From: Vibrio taketomensis
GTDB lineage: Bacteria; Pseudomonadota; Gammaproteobacteria; Enterobacterales; Vibrionaceae
Reading direction: 5' to 3'
NCBI RefSeq assembly: GCF_009938165.1
Contig: NZ_AP019649.1
Coordinates: 2,170,001-2,234,000, forward strand
DNA: 64,000 bases
A program made the translations under genes and the position numbers. Below the pieces are notes generated by a model that saw nothing but the letters and a program-made list of their open reading frames with translations, was not told where the DNA came from and made no database searches. Position 1 is the stretch's first letter, and each line of letters begins with the position of its first letter. Below are positions 46,785 through 57,860 of this stretch, one piece after another.

Positions 46785-49532
46785 ATGAACACATTCGACA
46801 TACCACTACAGGGTTTAAACTGTATGGGCTGCGCACGTAAAGTTGAGCAGCGCCTCAATGAATATTTTGATGTAACGATTCATGCCCTTACTCCGACATT
46901 GATTTCGTTAGACACCAACGCATCCTTTGCTCAGCTGGCAGAGCAAATTGCTGACCTTGGTTACCAAGCCGGTACGCAAAAGCACTTTTTCCTATCGGGA
47001 TTAAGCTGCGGTAAATGTGTCGCCAAACTCACCGCTCATCTTGAAAGCTCACCGTCAATTACACAGCTGCAAGTCACGACGACTGAAATGACGCTTAATA
47101 CATTACTGAGCGATGACGAAGTGATCGCCTTAGTTGCGGAACTGGGTTATCAGGCAACGGTGACGCAACCACAAAGCTCAGATGACACTCCTAAAAAAAT
47201 GGAGCAACAAGAGACTCAAGAGCCAAACGCTAAAGTTTCAGAATCTAACGTTATGGCCGCTAAACGCCAAAGCTGCGCTACAGCAGATAACGCAGACCAG
47301 CAAAGAATCAATTTGCTGATCAGCGGTATGACTTGTGCAAGTTGTGTCTCCTCAGTAGAAAAAGCGTTAGCCTCTGCCGACGGCGTACTCAAAGCACAAG
47401 TAAACCTTGCCGAACAAAGCGCGCTAGTTATAGCCGATGCAAAACAACTCAACTCAGAACAATTACTCAAAGCTGTCGCTTCTGTCGGCTATCAAGCACA
47501 AATCGTTGATGATGCGAAAACGCAGCAGCAAAAACAGCTTGAGCAGCAACAAGCGATTCAACGTCATCACAAACGCAGCGCTATTTACGGCTTGTTCGTC
47601 GGTGGACCTTTAATGGCCTGGGGCGTTTTGGGCGGTAACATGATGATCCAAAACCTCACTGACCAACTGGCGTGGGGTGCTGTCGGTATTGTCTGTTTGG
47701 TGCTACTCGCTACCGCAGGTCGCAGCTTTTTTGCCAATGCGTGGTTAGCACTTACTCACGGCCGAGCCACGATGGATACACTGGTGGCGCTAGGTACGGG
47801 GTCAGCATGGTTATTTTCAATGCTGGTGGTGCTATTTCCACAATGGTTTCCAGATGCCGCGCGCCATGTGTACTTTGAAGCGACCGCAATGATCATTGGC
47901 TTGATTTCTCTAGGTCACTATATCGAGGCCAAAGCCAAAGCTAATACCACCAAATCATTGCAAGCACTTATCGATTTGCAACCAAAATCAGCCACACTAG
48001 TGACGGATAATGGAGATCAAACCATTGCGGTTGAAGATATTGTTGATGGCATGAAACTGCGCATCAAACCAGGGGAAAAAATTCCGGTCGATGGCCTCGT
48101 ATTATCAGGCAACTCGTTTGTGGATGAGTCAATGCTCACTGGGGAACCGATGCCGGTTGATAAAGAGCAAGATAGCCATGTCTCTGCTGGCACACTAAAC
48201 CAAGATGGTAGCTTAGTGATTGAAGCCACCAGCGTTGGCAGCGACACCATGCTGGCACGAATTATTGAACTGGTACGTCAAGCGCAAAGCAGTAAACCAG
48301 CGATAGCTAAACTGGCAGACCGTATTTCGGCAATATTTGTTCCTGTGGTGGTTGTGATTGCCATTCTTGCCGCTTTGATTTGGTATGCAGTTGGACCAGA
48401 TCCAAAAGCCAGCTACATGCTCGTTGTGGCGACGACGGTACTGATTATTGCCTGCCCTTGCGCGTTGGGTTTAGCGACGCCTCTGTCAGTCACGGTTGGC
48501 GTCGGTAAAGCGGCAGAAATGGGCATCTTGATTCGCGATGCGGATGTACTACAATCCGCCAGCAAAATTGACTGCGTAGTATTTGATAAAACGGGTACTT
48601 TGACCGCAGGTGCTCCTAGTGTTGAAGGAGTATTCAGCCGAGACGAGCAAGATTCATCACTACTATCTCTAGCCGCAAGCTTAGAGCAGTATTCTGAGCA
48701 CCCGCTAGCAAAAGCGATTGTCGCCAAAGCCAAACAACACGGTGCACAAATCGTTGAAGTAGAACAATTTGAAAACTTACGTGGTAAAGGCGTTCAAGGC
48801 ATTGTCCAACAACAAGCTGTTGCTGTTATTTCACTCCCTTATGCTAAACAGTTAGGTATGGATTTGACTGAGTTCAACCAAGCAATGGCAGAATGTGAAC
48901 AGCAAGCGTGGACCACCGTGGTTGTGACTCGTGATCAACAAGCTCTTGGACTATTAGCGATTGCCGACCCAATCAAAGCGGATAGTTTTGAGACGATTAA
49001 CGCACTCAAAGCGCTCAATATTAAGACCGTAATGTTGACGGGTGATAACCAAACCGTGGCGAATGCAATTGCACGTCAATTGGGCATCGATGAAGTGATT
49101 GCTCAAGTGCTACCCGATGAAAAAGCCAACCATGTCGCTCGCCTAAAACAACAAGGCTATAAAGTCGCCATGATTGGCGATGGGGTTAACGATGCCCCCG
49201 CATTGGCATTAGCCAATATTGGTATTGCGATGGGGAGTGGTAGCGATGTGGCCATCGAAAGTGCACAAATCACGCTTTTAAATTCATCACCATTGGCGGT
49301 TGTCAATGCGATTGAGCTTTCAAAAGCCACCATCAAAAACATGAAACAGAATTTGTTTGGAGCGTTTATCTATAACTCTCTAGGCATTCCAATTGCTGCC
49401 GGTGTGTTGTACCCAGCATTTGGCTTTTTACTTAGCCCTGTAGTGGCTGGCGCTGCAATGGCACTGTCATCTATTACTGTGGTTAGCAATGCAAACCGAC
49501 TACGCTTATTTAAAACGACGCATCACTCTTAG
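46785..49532 (+). CDS. copA: Copper(I)-exporting P1B-type ATPase
   Basis: A 915-residue inner-membrane pump. Three N-terminal heavy-metal-binding domains carry CxxC: Cys13/16 (GLNCMGC), Cys75/78 (GLSCGKC) and Cys184/187 (GMTCASC). Then the P-type core: [10 protein letters not shown] (actuator), CPC in the [12 protein letters not shown] membrane site, DKTGTLTAG phosphorylation loop, and [11 protein letters not shown]. coli CopA has only two metal-binding domains, so three gives this one extra length. Driven by a CueR-type promoter and followed by copG. Confidence 0.96.
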   Translation: MNTFDIPLQGLNCMGCARKVEQRLNEYFDVTIHALTPTLISLDTNASFAQLAEQIADLGYQAGTQKHFFLSGLSCGKCVAKLTAHLESSPSITQLQVTTTEMTLNTLLSDDEVIALVAELGYQATVTQPQSSDDTPKKMEQQETQEPNAKVSESNVMAAKRQSCATADNADQQRINLLISGMTCASCVSSVEKALASADGVLKAQVNLAEQSALVIADAKQLNSEQLLKAVASVGYQAQIVDDAKTQQQKQLEQQQAIQRHHKRSAIYGLFVGGPLMAWGVLGGNMMIQNLTDQLAWGAVGIVCLVLLATAGRSFFANAWLALTHGRATMDTLVALGTGSAWLFSMLVVLFPQWFPDAARHVYFEATAMIIGLISLGHYIEAKAKANTTKSLQALIDLQPKSATLVTDNGDQTIAVEDIVDGMKLRIKPGEKIPVDGLVLSGNSFVDESMLTGEPMPVDKEQDSHVSAGTLNQDGSLVIEATSVGSDTMLARIIELVRQAQSSKPAIAKLADRISAIFVPVVVVIAILAALIWYAVGPDPKASYMLVVATTVLIIACPCALGLATPLSVTVGVGKAAEMGILIRDADVLQSASKIDCVVFDKTGTLTAGAPSVEGVFSRDEQDSSLLSLAASLEQYSEHPLAKAIVAKAKQHGAQIVEVEQFENLRGKGVQGIVQQQAVAVISLPYAKQLGMDLTEFNQAMAECEQQAWTTVVVTRDQQALGLLAIADPIKADSFETINALKALNIKTVMLTGDNQTVANAIARQLGIDEVIAQVLPDEKANHVARLKQQGYKVAMIGDGVNDAPALALANIGIAMGSGSDVAIESAQITLLNSSPLAVVNAIELSKATIKNMKQNLFGAFIYNSLGIPIAAGVLYPAFGFLLSPVVAGAAMALSSITVVSNANRLRLFKTTHHS

Positions 49533-49540
49533 AGGTATCT

Positions 49541-49984
49541 ATGACATTTAAAACTCTGACTCTTGCCCTACTGATGGGAACAGCAGGTTCGGCTTGGGCT
49601 ACAGATGTAATCAACCACAAATCACCATACTGTGGTTGCTGCACCGAGTGGACTAAGCACATGCAAGACGCCGGCTTCACCGTCAAAGAAAAACTTCATG
49701 ATGACATGAACGCCGTAAAACAAAAGCTGGGCGTTGCGCCAAAGCTAGCCTCATGCCACACCGCAGAAATTGATGGTTATGTCTTTGAAGGCCATATTCC
49801 TGCAGACGACATCAAAGCCTTCCTAGCGAATCCACCTAAGAATGCTAAAGGTTTAGCAGTACCAGGCATGCCAATGGGCTCTCCTGGCATGGAGTATGGT
49901 GACGAGAAAGATAGCTATGCTGTTTACGCCTACAATGAACGTGGTCAAGTGTTTGAGTACCGTTTTCATAAAGGCAACCGTTAA
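49541..49984 (+). CDS. copG: Periplasmic copper-resistance protein CopG (DUF411)
   Basis: A 147-residue exported protein: signal peptide MTFKTLTLALLMGTAGSAWA, then the DUF411 thioredoxin-like core with SPYCGCCTEW, LASCHTAEI, GHIPADDI and the MGSPGMEYGDEKDSY tail rich in Met. V. cholerae CopG (VC2216) is needed with CopA for copper resistance and related CopG proteins bind a cysteine-held copper cluster. It lies 8 bases after copA, so CueR should control both. Confidence 0.92.
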   Translation: MTFKTLTLALLMGTAGSAWATDVINHKSPYCGCCTEWTKHMQDAGFTVKEKLHDDMNAVKQKLGVAPKLASCHTAEIDGYVFEGHIPADDIKAFLANPPKNAKGLAVPGMPMGSPGMEYGDEKDSYAVYAYNERGQVFEYRFHKGNR

Positions 49985-50056
49985 TCATTCCCGTAACGAA
50001 TAAATATCAAAGCCCAGCAATTTGCTGGGCTTTGTTTTATCGATTATTCAGACGAT

Positions 50057-51018
50057 TTATCGATGAGAGTTCACCAACTCAACCATCAGCTCTATATGGA
50101 GCTCATCATCATTGAGGCAAGGAATAAAATTAAATCGCTCACCACCATGCTCTTTGAACAGTTCCTGCACTTCGCCAGAAATCTCTTCCAAAGTTTCAAG
50201 ACAATCCGCAGCAAAAGCTGGCGTCATAATATCCAATGACTTGATGCCTTTTGTTGGCAGCGCTTCTACCGTTTTATCCGTATATGGCTGCAGCCACTCT
50301 TCTCGGCCAAAACGAGACTGATAAGTCATACCTATTTGATCATCGCTAAGCTCAAGTTCTTGTTGCAACAACTTTGTGGTTTGCGCGCAGTGCGATGGAT
50401 AAACATCCCCGTTATCTGCATAACGTTTAGGGATTCCATGATAAGAACAGATCAAATAATCGGCTTGCCCATGTTGTTCCCAAGAGCGGCGAACGCTAGC
50501 AGCAAGCGCTTTGATATAAAGCGGATGGTCACGATAATCACGAATAAACCGGTACGCGGGGATCTCCGCCATCTGCTTGAAGGCAATAGTTAAGGCATCC
50601 GAAACCGCGGCTGTGGTCGTCGATGAATACTGAGGATAAAGCGGTAATACAATTATCTCATCAACACCTTGCGCGACTAGTTTTTCTATCCCCGTAAGCA
50701 CACTCGGATTACCATAGGTCATACCAAGTTCTACCGGAATATCCAACTTATCCGCCAGTTTTTCCGCCTGCTTTTGTGAGTACACCATCAAAGGCGAACC
50801 ACCTTCCATCCACACCGATTGATACAATTTAGCCACTTTAGGTGAGCGAATCGGCAGAATGATTCCGTGTAAAATTGGGCACCATAACCAACGCGTCATA
50901 TCAACTACGCGCTTATCATGCAAAACTGACTCAAGAATCGTTTGACGGCGGGTGCGCTTGGTTCGTCTGGCGTACCTAAATTGACCAACAATACACCTTG
51001 TTTGTTATTTTTGTTCAT
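50057..51018 (-). pseudogene. hemH: Ferrochelatase, frameshifted near residue 35
   Basis: The enzyme that inserts Fe2+ into protoporphyrin IX. The first codons, ATG at 51018 with GGAG upstream, read [29 protein letters not shown]; then the frame breaks at 50922-50925, where a run of four A (plus strand) should be five. The continuing frame gives [19 protein letters not shown] to the end (SYHGIPKRY with the active-site His, [11 protein letters not shown]). With one more base the protein is 320 residues, the canonical length. Loss of hemH should be very harmful, so a sequencing error is likely. Its stop is 73 bases from copG. Confidence 0.85.
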
Positions 51019-51118
51019 CCCACTCCATCCAATAGAAAGTAAATTCAGCGATTTTACGCAAATCTGAGTTCGTTAGCTCACGCTGTTATGCGTCAAACCA
51101 TTAACATGCGCAACAGAA

Positions 51119-51148
51119 AACAAAAAGCGACCTAATGGTCGCTTTTAC
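51119..51148 (-). terminator. adk terminator
   Basis: Stem AAAAAGCGACC / GGTCGCTTTT with a TAAT loop, 30 bases after the intended adk stop. Confidence 0.85.
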
Positions 51149-51175
51149 TATAACAATATTTTTTCAATCAGAGAA

Positions 51176-52086
<911 letters not shown>

Positions 52087-52116
52087 AAAAAGCCCGCACA
52101 AAGCGAGCTTTTTAAC
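52087..52116 (-). terminator. htpG terminator
   Basis: Stem AAAAAGCTCGC / GCGGGCTTTTT, one C-A mismatch, followed by TTTGAATG on the minus strand. Confidence 0.8.
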
Positions 52117-52128
52117 GATTTTTGCTTA

Positions 52129-54033
52129 TTAGCCCTTAGTCAAAAGGGTGTTAATCGCACCTAAGAACTGCGATGGATCTTGTAGCGAACCACGTTCTGC
52201 TAGCATTGCTTGACCAAGCAATACTTCAACCCAACGACCAAATGCTTGCTCGTCAGCTTCGTCAGCCATACGCTTAACCAAATCATGCTCTGGGTTGATC
52301 TCAAGAATGTATTTCACTTCTGGTACTGCTTGGCCTGCTGCTTCCAGCAATTTCGCCATTTGTGTGCCCATCTCGAAATCATCCGTGACCACGACCGCTG
52401 GTGTTGTTGCTAGTTTAAATGTGGTGCGCACCTCTTTTACTCGGTCACCCAAGTACTCTTTGGTACGTTCAACCACTGATTTGAATTCTTCTTCGGTCTC
52501 TTTTTGTTTCTCTTTCTCAGCGTCGTCTTCAAACTTGCTCAGATCAAGTCCCGCTTTGGTGATCGATTGGAACTGCTTACCATCAAATTCGGTTAGGTAG
52601 TTCATCAGCCATTCATCAATGCGATCAAACATCAGGATGACTTCAATGCCTTTGGCTTTGAACTGCTCTAAGTGAGGACTGTTCTTCGCTGCTGCGTAGC
52701 TATCTGCTGTTAGGTAATAGATCTTATCTTGGCCTTCTTTCATACGCTCAACGTACGATGCAAGGCTAACCGTTTGCTCAGCTGAGTCCACTTCGGTTGA
52801 AGCGAAACGCAATAGACCTGCCACCTTCTCTTTGTTAGAGAAGTCTTCCGCAGGGCCTTCTTTTAGCACCAAGCCGAATTCTTTCCAGAATGATAGGTAC
52901 TTGTCCGCATCGTTGTTAGCCATGCGCTCAAGCATAGTGAGTACACGCTTAGTACAAGCATTACGTAGTGATTGAGTCACCTTGTTGTCTTGCAGAATTT
53001 CACGAGACACGTTAAGTGGTAGATCATTTGAATCAATTAAGCCACGTACAAAACGTAGGTATGACGGCATAAATTGCTCTGCGTCATCCATGATAAATAC
53101 ACGTTGCACGTAAAGTTTCAGACCGGACTTGTGATCACGGTTAAACATATCCCAAGGCGCTTTCGCTGGAATATATAACAAGCTAGTGTAATCGTTTTTA
53201 CCTTCAACACGGTTGTGACTCCATACTAGTGGGTCAGCAAAATCGTGCGATACGTGTTTGTAGAACTCTTGATATTCTTCGTCGCTGATGTCTGATTTAT
53301 TGCGTGTCCAAAGTGCTTGCGCTTTGTTAATTTGCTCCCACTTTTTCTCGCCAGTTTCTTTGCCTTCGTCATCTCGCTCAGAAGTTTGGATGTAAACCGG
53401 AATACCAATATGGTCAGAATATTTACTGATCACGTCACGTAGACGCCATTCATTCAGGAATTCTTTACCTTCTTCGCGCATGTGCAGCACGATGTCTGTA
53501 CCACGAGTTTCTTTACGGATATCTTCGATGGTGTATTCACCTTCACCCGCAGAGTGCCATTGCACGCCTTGATCAGCCGCAAGACCGGCAGCGCGAGTGC
53601 GCACGGTGACTGCATCGGCAACAATAAATGCAGAGTAGAAACCCACACCAAACTGGCCAATTAATTGAGAATCTTTGCTCTGATCTTCAGACAATTTTGA
53701 GAAAAATTCAGCAGTACCTGACTTTGCAATCGTACCTAAATGTTCAATCACATCTTCACGGCTCATACCGATGCCGTTATCTGAAATCGTTAACGTGTTA
53801 GCTGTCTCATCAAAAGAAAGTTTTACACCTAACTCTACATCACCTTGGTAAAGGTCTGGATTAGATAAAGCCTGAAAACGCAACTTATCAGAAGCGTCCG
53901 ACGCATTAGAAATCAGCTCACGTAAAAAAATCTCTTTGTTCGAGTACAGTGAGTGGATCATTAAGTGAAGCAGCTGTTTGACTTCGGACTGAAAGCCGCG
54001 AGTTTCTTTATTTTGAGTGGCAGTTTCGCTCAT
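52129..54033 (-). CDS. htpG: Chaperone protein HtpG (Hsp90)
   Basis: A 634-residue ATP-dependent Hsp90. N-terminal ATPase motifs are complete: [33 protein letters not shown] and [13 protein letters not shown]; the middle domain has [13 protein letters not shown]. Length as E. coli HtpG (624). It is divergent from toxR, an arrangement known from V. cholerae, with a sigma-32 promoter. Confidence 0.97.
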   Translation of the reverse strand: MSETATQNKETRGFQSEVKQLLHLMIHSLYSNKEIFLRELISNASDASDKLRFQALSNPDLYQGDVELGVKLSFDETANTLTISDNGIGMSREDVIEHLGTIAKSGTAEFFSKLSEDQSKDSQLIGQFGVGFYSAFIVADAVTVRTRAAGLAADQGVQWHSAGEGEYTIEDIRKETRGTDIVLHMREEGKEFLNEWRLRDVISKYSDHIGIPVYIQTSERDDEGKETGEKKWEQINKAQALWTRNKSDISDEEYQEFYKHVSHDFADPLVWSHNRVEGKNDYTSLLYIPAKAPWDMFNRDHKSGLKLYVQRVFIMDDAEQFMPSYLRFVRGLIDSNDLPLNVSREILQDNKVTQSLRNACTKRVLTMLERMANNDADKYLSFWKEFGLVLKEGPAEDFSNKEKVAGLLRFASTEVDSAEQTVSLASYVERMKEGQDKIYYLTADSYAAAKNSPHLEQFKAKGIEVILMFDRIDEWLMNYLTEFDGKQFQSITKAGLDLSKFEDDAEKEKQKETEEEFKSVVERTKEYLGDRVKEVRTTFKLATTPAVVVTDDFEMGTQMAKLLEAAGQAVPEVKYILEINPEHDLVKRMADEADEQAFGRWVEVLLGQAMLAERGSLQDPSQFLGAINTLLTKG

Positions 54034-54112
54034 GTTTACTCCATAACATCTATACTTATCAAACCTCTAGCGGAAAAAAGAAGCCTGAGGTTTCAATGAT
54101 GACTGCTAGATA

Positions 54113-54140
54113 AGATGAGGGTGGCAAATGTAAATTCAAG
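54113..54140 (-). promoter_or_regulatory. Sigma-32 heat-shock promoter of htpG
   Basis: Minus-strand -35 CTTGAA (54135-54140) and -10 CCCTCATCT (54113-54121) with a 13-base spacer, against CTTGAAA and CCCCATNT. It lies about 80 bases before the htpG ATG and faces away from toxR. Confidence 0.75.
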
Positions 54141-54290
54141 GTCAAAAAACATAAAAACAGTGTTTTTTTGCTTTTAGATTGTCTATCCTGCGCACTTAAA
54201 TAATCGTAGAGGCGTACTTTTTATAAAAAGTAAACCGCCCAATTCATCACGAATGTGATGTCTGAGACCTAGTAACTGAAGGCCAACTGC

Positions 54291-55154
54291 ATGAGTAACA
54301 TAGGTACCAAATTTAACCTTGCTAATAAATTTTCATTTGATCCCAACACGAATTCTCTTATCGATACTAGCAACGATGACTTTTTGATTCGTATGGGCAG
54401 TAACGAAAGTCGTATTTTATTGTTTTTGGCAGAAAGACCGAATCAAGTGGTCAGCCGCCATCAACTGTACGATTTTGTTTGGCGTGAGCAAGGATTTGAA
54501 GTTGACGACTCCAGCTTAACCCAAGCTATCTCCACACTGCGTAAGCTTCTCAATGACTCAACCAAATCTCCGGAATTTGTCAAAACCGTACCAAAACGCG
54601 GCTATCAACTTATTTGTACTGTAGAGCGTATTACGGCAAATAATTGCAGTGAAAATCTGGTGTCATTTCAAGCTGCCGAAGAATTACCCGTTGATCCAAT
54701 CCCAGAACCTGAAAGTGATTTATCACCAGAGATTGAGCGAGAAGTTGACGTTTCTGAGACGCCTATCGCCCCCTCTTCTGACGAAGCAAAACCAAACCAC
54801 AGCTGGTTAACAAAAGTAGCGCTCATCCTTGCGGTAGCATTACCTTTCCTTGCTATCATGTTTAGCCAGCCCAGTGCTTCTGAGTTTCGTCAATTGACGA
54901 ATGTGTCTGGTGTGGTTGTCAAAACGCCATTGCATCATCCTGATCTCACTAACTGGCTTCCAGCGATTGAGCAATGCGTAACGCGCTACAAAAACAATCA
55001 TGCTGGCGATATCGCTCCCGTTGAAGTGATTGCAACTGGTGGACAAAACCACCAATTAGTTCTGAACTACATCCACCAGCTACAACATTCAGGAGAAAAT
55101 ATCACCATCCGTATTTTCTCAGATCCAAACCACATCGACCAAATCTGCCAATAG
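54291..55154 (+). CDS. toxR: Transmembrane transcriptional activator ToxR
   Basis: A 287-residue one-pass membrane regulator. The N-terminal winged helix (about 1-110; SSLTQAISTLRKLLNDSTKS, VKTVPKRGYQLIC) binds DNA. A Glu/Pro-rich linker follows, then the membrane segment about residues 174-191 (KVALILAVALPFLAIMF) and a short periplasmic domain with two cysteines (QCVTRYK and IDQICQ), the pair that forms a disulphide in V. cholerae ToxR. It controls outer-membrane porins and bile response. toxS follows 9 bases later. Confidence 0.96.
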   Translation: MSNIGTKFNLANKFSFDPNTNSLIDTSNDDFLIRMGSNESRILLFLAERPNQVVSRHQLYDFVWREQGFEVDDSSLTQAISTLRKLLNDSTKSPEFVKTVPKRGYQLICTVERITANNCSENLVSFQAAEELPVDPIPEPESDLSPEIEREVDVSETPIAPSSDEAKPNHSWLTKVALILAVALPFLAIMFSQPSASEFRQLTNVSGVVVKTPLHHPDLTNWLPAIEQCVTRYKNNHAGDIAPVEVIATGGQNHQLVLNYIHQLQHSGENITIRIFSDPNHIDQICQ

Positions 55155-55163
55155 GAGGCGCTC

Positions 55164-55679
55164 ATGAAGCAAAAATTCGCATTACTCCTGCTGGCGATTT
55201 CGATTGCAGTCAGTGGCTGGTTGTTCTGGGGCAGTGATTACAAAGTTGAACGAGCAATAACATCGACTGAGTGGCAATCCAACATGGTCACGGTTCTCAA
55301 TGATAATGTTCGCGGCGAATCTGTTGGCCCACTGCGCAAAGTGGATGTAGTTTCCAATGTGAAGTACTTACCTAACGGTACTTACATACGTGTTGCCACC
55401 GTACGTTTATACGCACACAGTGACCAAAGCGACAGTGTGATCAATATTTCTGAAACGGGTCATTGGGAGATCAGCGATAGCTATTTATTGATCTCACCGA
55501 TTGAATTTAAAGATATCTCATCGGCGAACAGCAAAGACTTTTCTGAGGAACAACTGCAGTTGATCAAAAAACTCTTCAAAATGGATGCTCAGCAAAGTCG
55601 CCGAATTGATATTGTTAACGAAAAAACCTTACTTCTCACTAGCTTAAGTCATGGTTCTACGGTACTTTTCTCAAACTAG
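55164..55679 (+). CDS. toxS: ToxR regulatory cofactor ToxS
   Basis: A 171-residue protein with an N-terminal membrane anchor (FALLLLAISIAVSGWLFW) and a periplasmic domain (VGPLRKVDVVSNVKYLPNGT, YLLISPIEFKDISSANS). It protects ToxR from degradation and senses bile salts with it. Shine-Dalgarno AGGAGG well placed. Confidence 0.95.
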   Translation: MKQKFALLLLAISIAVSGWLFWGSDYKVERAITSTEWQSNMVTVLNDNVRGESVGPLRKVDVVSNVKYLPNGTYIRVATVRLYAHSDQSDSVINISETGHWEISDSYLLISPIEFKDISSANSKDFSEEQLQLIKKLFKMDAQQSRRIDIVNEKTLLLTSLSHGSTVLFSN

Positions 55680-55755
55680 TTGTTGCTAAAATTTAATTTT
55701 TACGTTTGATAATGGGGAGCATGACGCTCCTCATTTTAATGGATCTTGTTTAACC

Positions 55756-56511
55756 ATGGATTGGATAAACTCAATTGGCCTATTTTTAGGCACTCTTATT
55801 GCGAATACGCTGGCTTCACTTTCCGGAGGAGGCGCAGGTTTATTGCAATTTCCGCTGTTGCTTTTCTTTGGTTTACCTTTTTCGGTGGCACTTGCTACGC
55901 ACAAAGTCGCCAGTGTCGCGCTGGGGTTGGGTGCCGCTGCGACCCACATCAAACAAAAAACGTTTACTTTTCATGAAGCACTTTATGTCATGCTTGTTGG
56001 CTGTATCGGTGTCGTGATTGGTGCCAATCTAATTTTACATGTGCCAAATGATATCGCTGAGCGTTTACTTGGTGCCATGATTCTTGGGTTGGGAATCTAT
56101 TCCTACTTTAAAAAGCAGTTAGGGCAACATGCTCAGCCGATTCATCGCAACTGGCAAGGTTGGTTGCTTGGCAGTGTTGGGCTTGTTGTTATCGGTATTA
56201 TTAACGGCTCATTGACCGCAGGCTCCGGCTTATTGGTGACCTTGTTCTTAGTTCGCTGGTTTGGCTATAGCTACAAACAAGCGGTTGCACTGACCATGAT
56301 TTGTGTTGGATTGTTTTGGAACGGGATCGGCGCTATCGCAATCGTCGAGGCTGGTGCCAATATTCATTGGCCTTGGGTGCCGATTTTATTGCTTGGTTCA
56401 TTTTTAGGCGGGGCGTTTGGTGCGTATCTATCCACTCGATTTACCAACCAAGTGATCAAGCAATGCTTTGAAATTTTGACGCTACTCGTTGGACTTAACT
56501 TATTGATTTAG
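55756..56511 (+). CDS. TauE/SafE-family sulfite/anion exporter-like permease
   Basis: A 251-residue protein with eight or so hydrophobic segments and the TSUP motif SLSGGGAGLLQFPLLLFF near the N-terminus, plus NGSLTAGSGLLVTLFLVRWF repeated later. The TSUP family moves sulfur- or carbon-containing anions; substrate here is unknown. Weak Shine-Dalgarno. It is followed after 8 bases by a SelW-like gene. Confidence 0.88.
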   Translation: MDWINSIGLFLGTLIANTLASLSGGGAGLLQFPLLLFFGLPFSVALATHKVASVALGLGAAATHIKQKTFTFHEALYVMLVGCIGVVIGANLILHVPNDIAERLLGAMILGLGIYSYFKKQLGQHAQPIHRNWQGWLLGSVGLVVIGIINGSLTAGSGLLVTLFLVRWFGYSYKQAVALTMICVGLFWNGIGAIAIVEAGANIHWPWVPILLLGSFLGGAFGAYLSTRFTNQVIKQCFEILTLLVGLNLLI

Positions 56512-56519
56512 AGGTTTTC

Positions 56520-56798
56520 ATGCAAAAAGCGATTATTGATATTTACTACTGTCGTCAGTGTAATTGGATGCTGCGTTCAACTTGGTTAAGTCAGGAGTTA
56601 TTGCACACCTTCAGTGAAGAAATAGACACCGTGGCTCTTCATCCTGATACGGGTGGTCGATTTGAAATTCACTGTAATGGTGAGCTCATTTGGGAACGAA
56701 AACGCGATGGTGGTTTTCCAGAAGCGAAAGTATTAAAACAGCGCGTACGCGATATTATCGATCCTGAGCGAGATTTAGGACATTCAGACAATCGTTAG
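56520..56798 (+). CDS. SelT/SelW/SelH (Rdx)-family redox protein
   Basis: A 92-residue thioredoxin-like fold protein with the redox motif CRQC (residues 11-14 in IYYCRQCNWML). Many homologues have selenocysteine at the second position; this one has cysteine. GELIWERKRDGGFPEAKVLK is the C-terminal family signature. It is probably cotranscribed with the TauE-type permease. Confidence 0.9.
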   Translation: MQKAIIDIYYCRQCNWMLRSTWLSQELLHTFSEEIDTVALHPDTGGRFEIHCNGELIWERKRDGGFPEAKVLKQRVRDIIDPERDLGHSDNR

Positions 56799-56856
56799 CT
56801 CGTTCTGCAACAAAGGCACCATTGGGTGCCTTTGTTTAATGGTGACCAAGCATGAG

Positions 56857-57405
56857 TTAGCTTAAGTATGTCTCAACGATGGTATCACCCGCAAAACTTT
56901 TCACTTTAAGCATACTATCTTCTAGCACACCATAGCTGGCAGCAAATTCATTACGTGGAAAGGTGACAGAACCTGGGTTAAAGATGAACTGCTCACCATC
57001 TTTTTCTGCCAACGGAATGTGCGTATGACCATGCACTATCACATCACCCTCTCGCAGCGCAGGGCGTTTAGCACTGTTATATAGGTGGCCATGAGTTAGA
57101 AACATGCGCTGCCCACTTGGCAGCAAAACCCATGCATAATCGCTCATCATCGGAAAGCTCAACAGCATCTGATCGACTTCACTGTCGCAATTCCCACGTA
57201 CCGCGATGATTCGATCGGCATATTGATTGAGTAATTCAGCTACCGCAGGAGGATTATAGCCTTGTGGAATTGGATTACGCGGCCCGTGGTTAAGAACATC
57301 ACCCAACAATACCAAGGTTTCCATGCCTGATTGTTCAAATTCAGCCAATACACGCTCTGTTGCTGGTAAGCTACCATGCAGATCAGAGGCAAAAAATAAT
57401 TTCAC
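56857..57405 (-). CDS. yfcE: Metallophosphoesterase YfcE
   Basis: A 182-residue calcineurin-fold phosphodiesterase. Motifs: FFASDLHGSLPATERVL, LLGDVLNHG, VRGNCDSEVDQ, LTHGHLYN and VHGHTHIP. E. coli YfcE cleaves bis-pNPP with Mn2+. I chose the GTG at 57405 (reading MKLFFASDLHG) as it has GGAG eight bases before; a GTG three codons earlier is possible. yfcE-like and yfcH occur near each other here as in some enterics. Confidence 0.94.
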   Translation of the reverse strand: MKLFFASDLHGSLPATERVLAEFEQSGMETLVLLGDVLNHGPRNPIPQGYNPPAVAELLNQYADRIIAVRGNCDSEVDQMLLSFPMMSDYAWVLLPSGQRMFLTHGHLYNSAKRPALREGDVIVHGHTHIPLAEKDGEQFIFNPGSVTFPRNEFAASYGVLEDSMLKVKSFAGDTIVETYLS

Positions 57406-57449
57406 TACAATCACTCCTCAGTTTAAGTGAGGACATTTTACTGAATCAG

Positions 57450-57860
57450 CTAAGCAACGTCATCCGGAGCCATGCCATTAAGCACAATATTATTGTAGCT
57501 CACCATACCTATTACTTGGCCATCTTCAATCACTGGTGCACGGCTAATACCAAAACGCTCAAATAGACGAGCGCAATATTTCACGTCCATGCGAGGATCA
57601 ACCGATAATGCAGGTTTGGTCATCACCTCATAAATATTGGTGCGTTCAGGGGAGCGATCTTTGGCTAACACTTTTTTGGCGATATCATTCATCAGTACAA
57701 TGCCATATTCATCATCGACATGGCGCTTATTCACCACCAGCGCCTTAACCCCTTGCTGACGAGCAATGCGAATACCCTCATCAACCGTACTGAGCCCATC
57801 GATCATCACATAAGTTGGCGCCATGACATCTCTCACTCGCACAATATTTTGGTTACTCAT
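57450..57860 (-). CDS. CBS-pair domain protein
   Basis: A 136-residue protein made of two CBS motifs (about 5-65: VMAPTYVMIDGLSTVDEGIR; 75-132: VMTKPALSVDPRMD, GISRAPVIEDGQVIGMVSYN). CBS pairs bind adenine nucleotides such as AMP, ATP or SAM. It overlaps the end of the P-II-like gene by four bases, so the two are translated together. This is the last gene of the DUF1538 cassette; it presumably senses energy state for the membrane proteins, an inference. Confidence 0.9.
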   Translation of the reverse strand: MSNQNIVRVRDVMAPTYVMIDGLSTVDEGIRIARQQGVKALVVNKRHVDDEYGIVLMNDIAKKVLAKDRSPERTNIYEVMTKPALSVDPRMDVKYCARLFERFGISRAPVIEDGQVIGMVSYNNIVLNGMAPDDVA

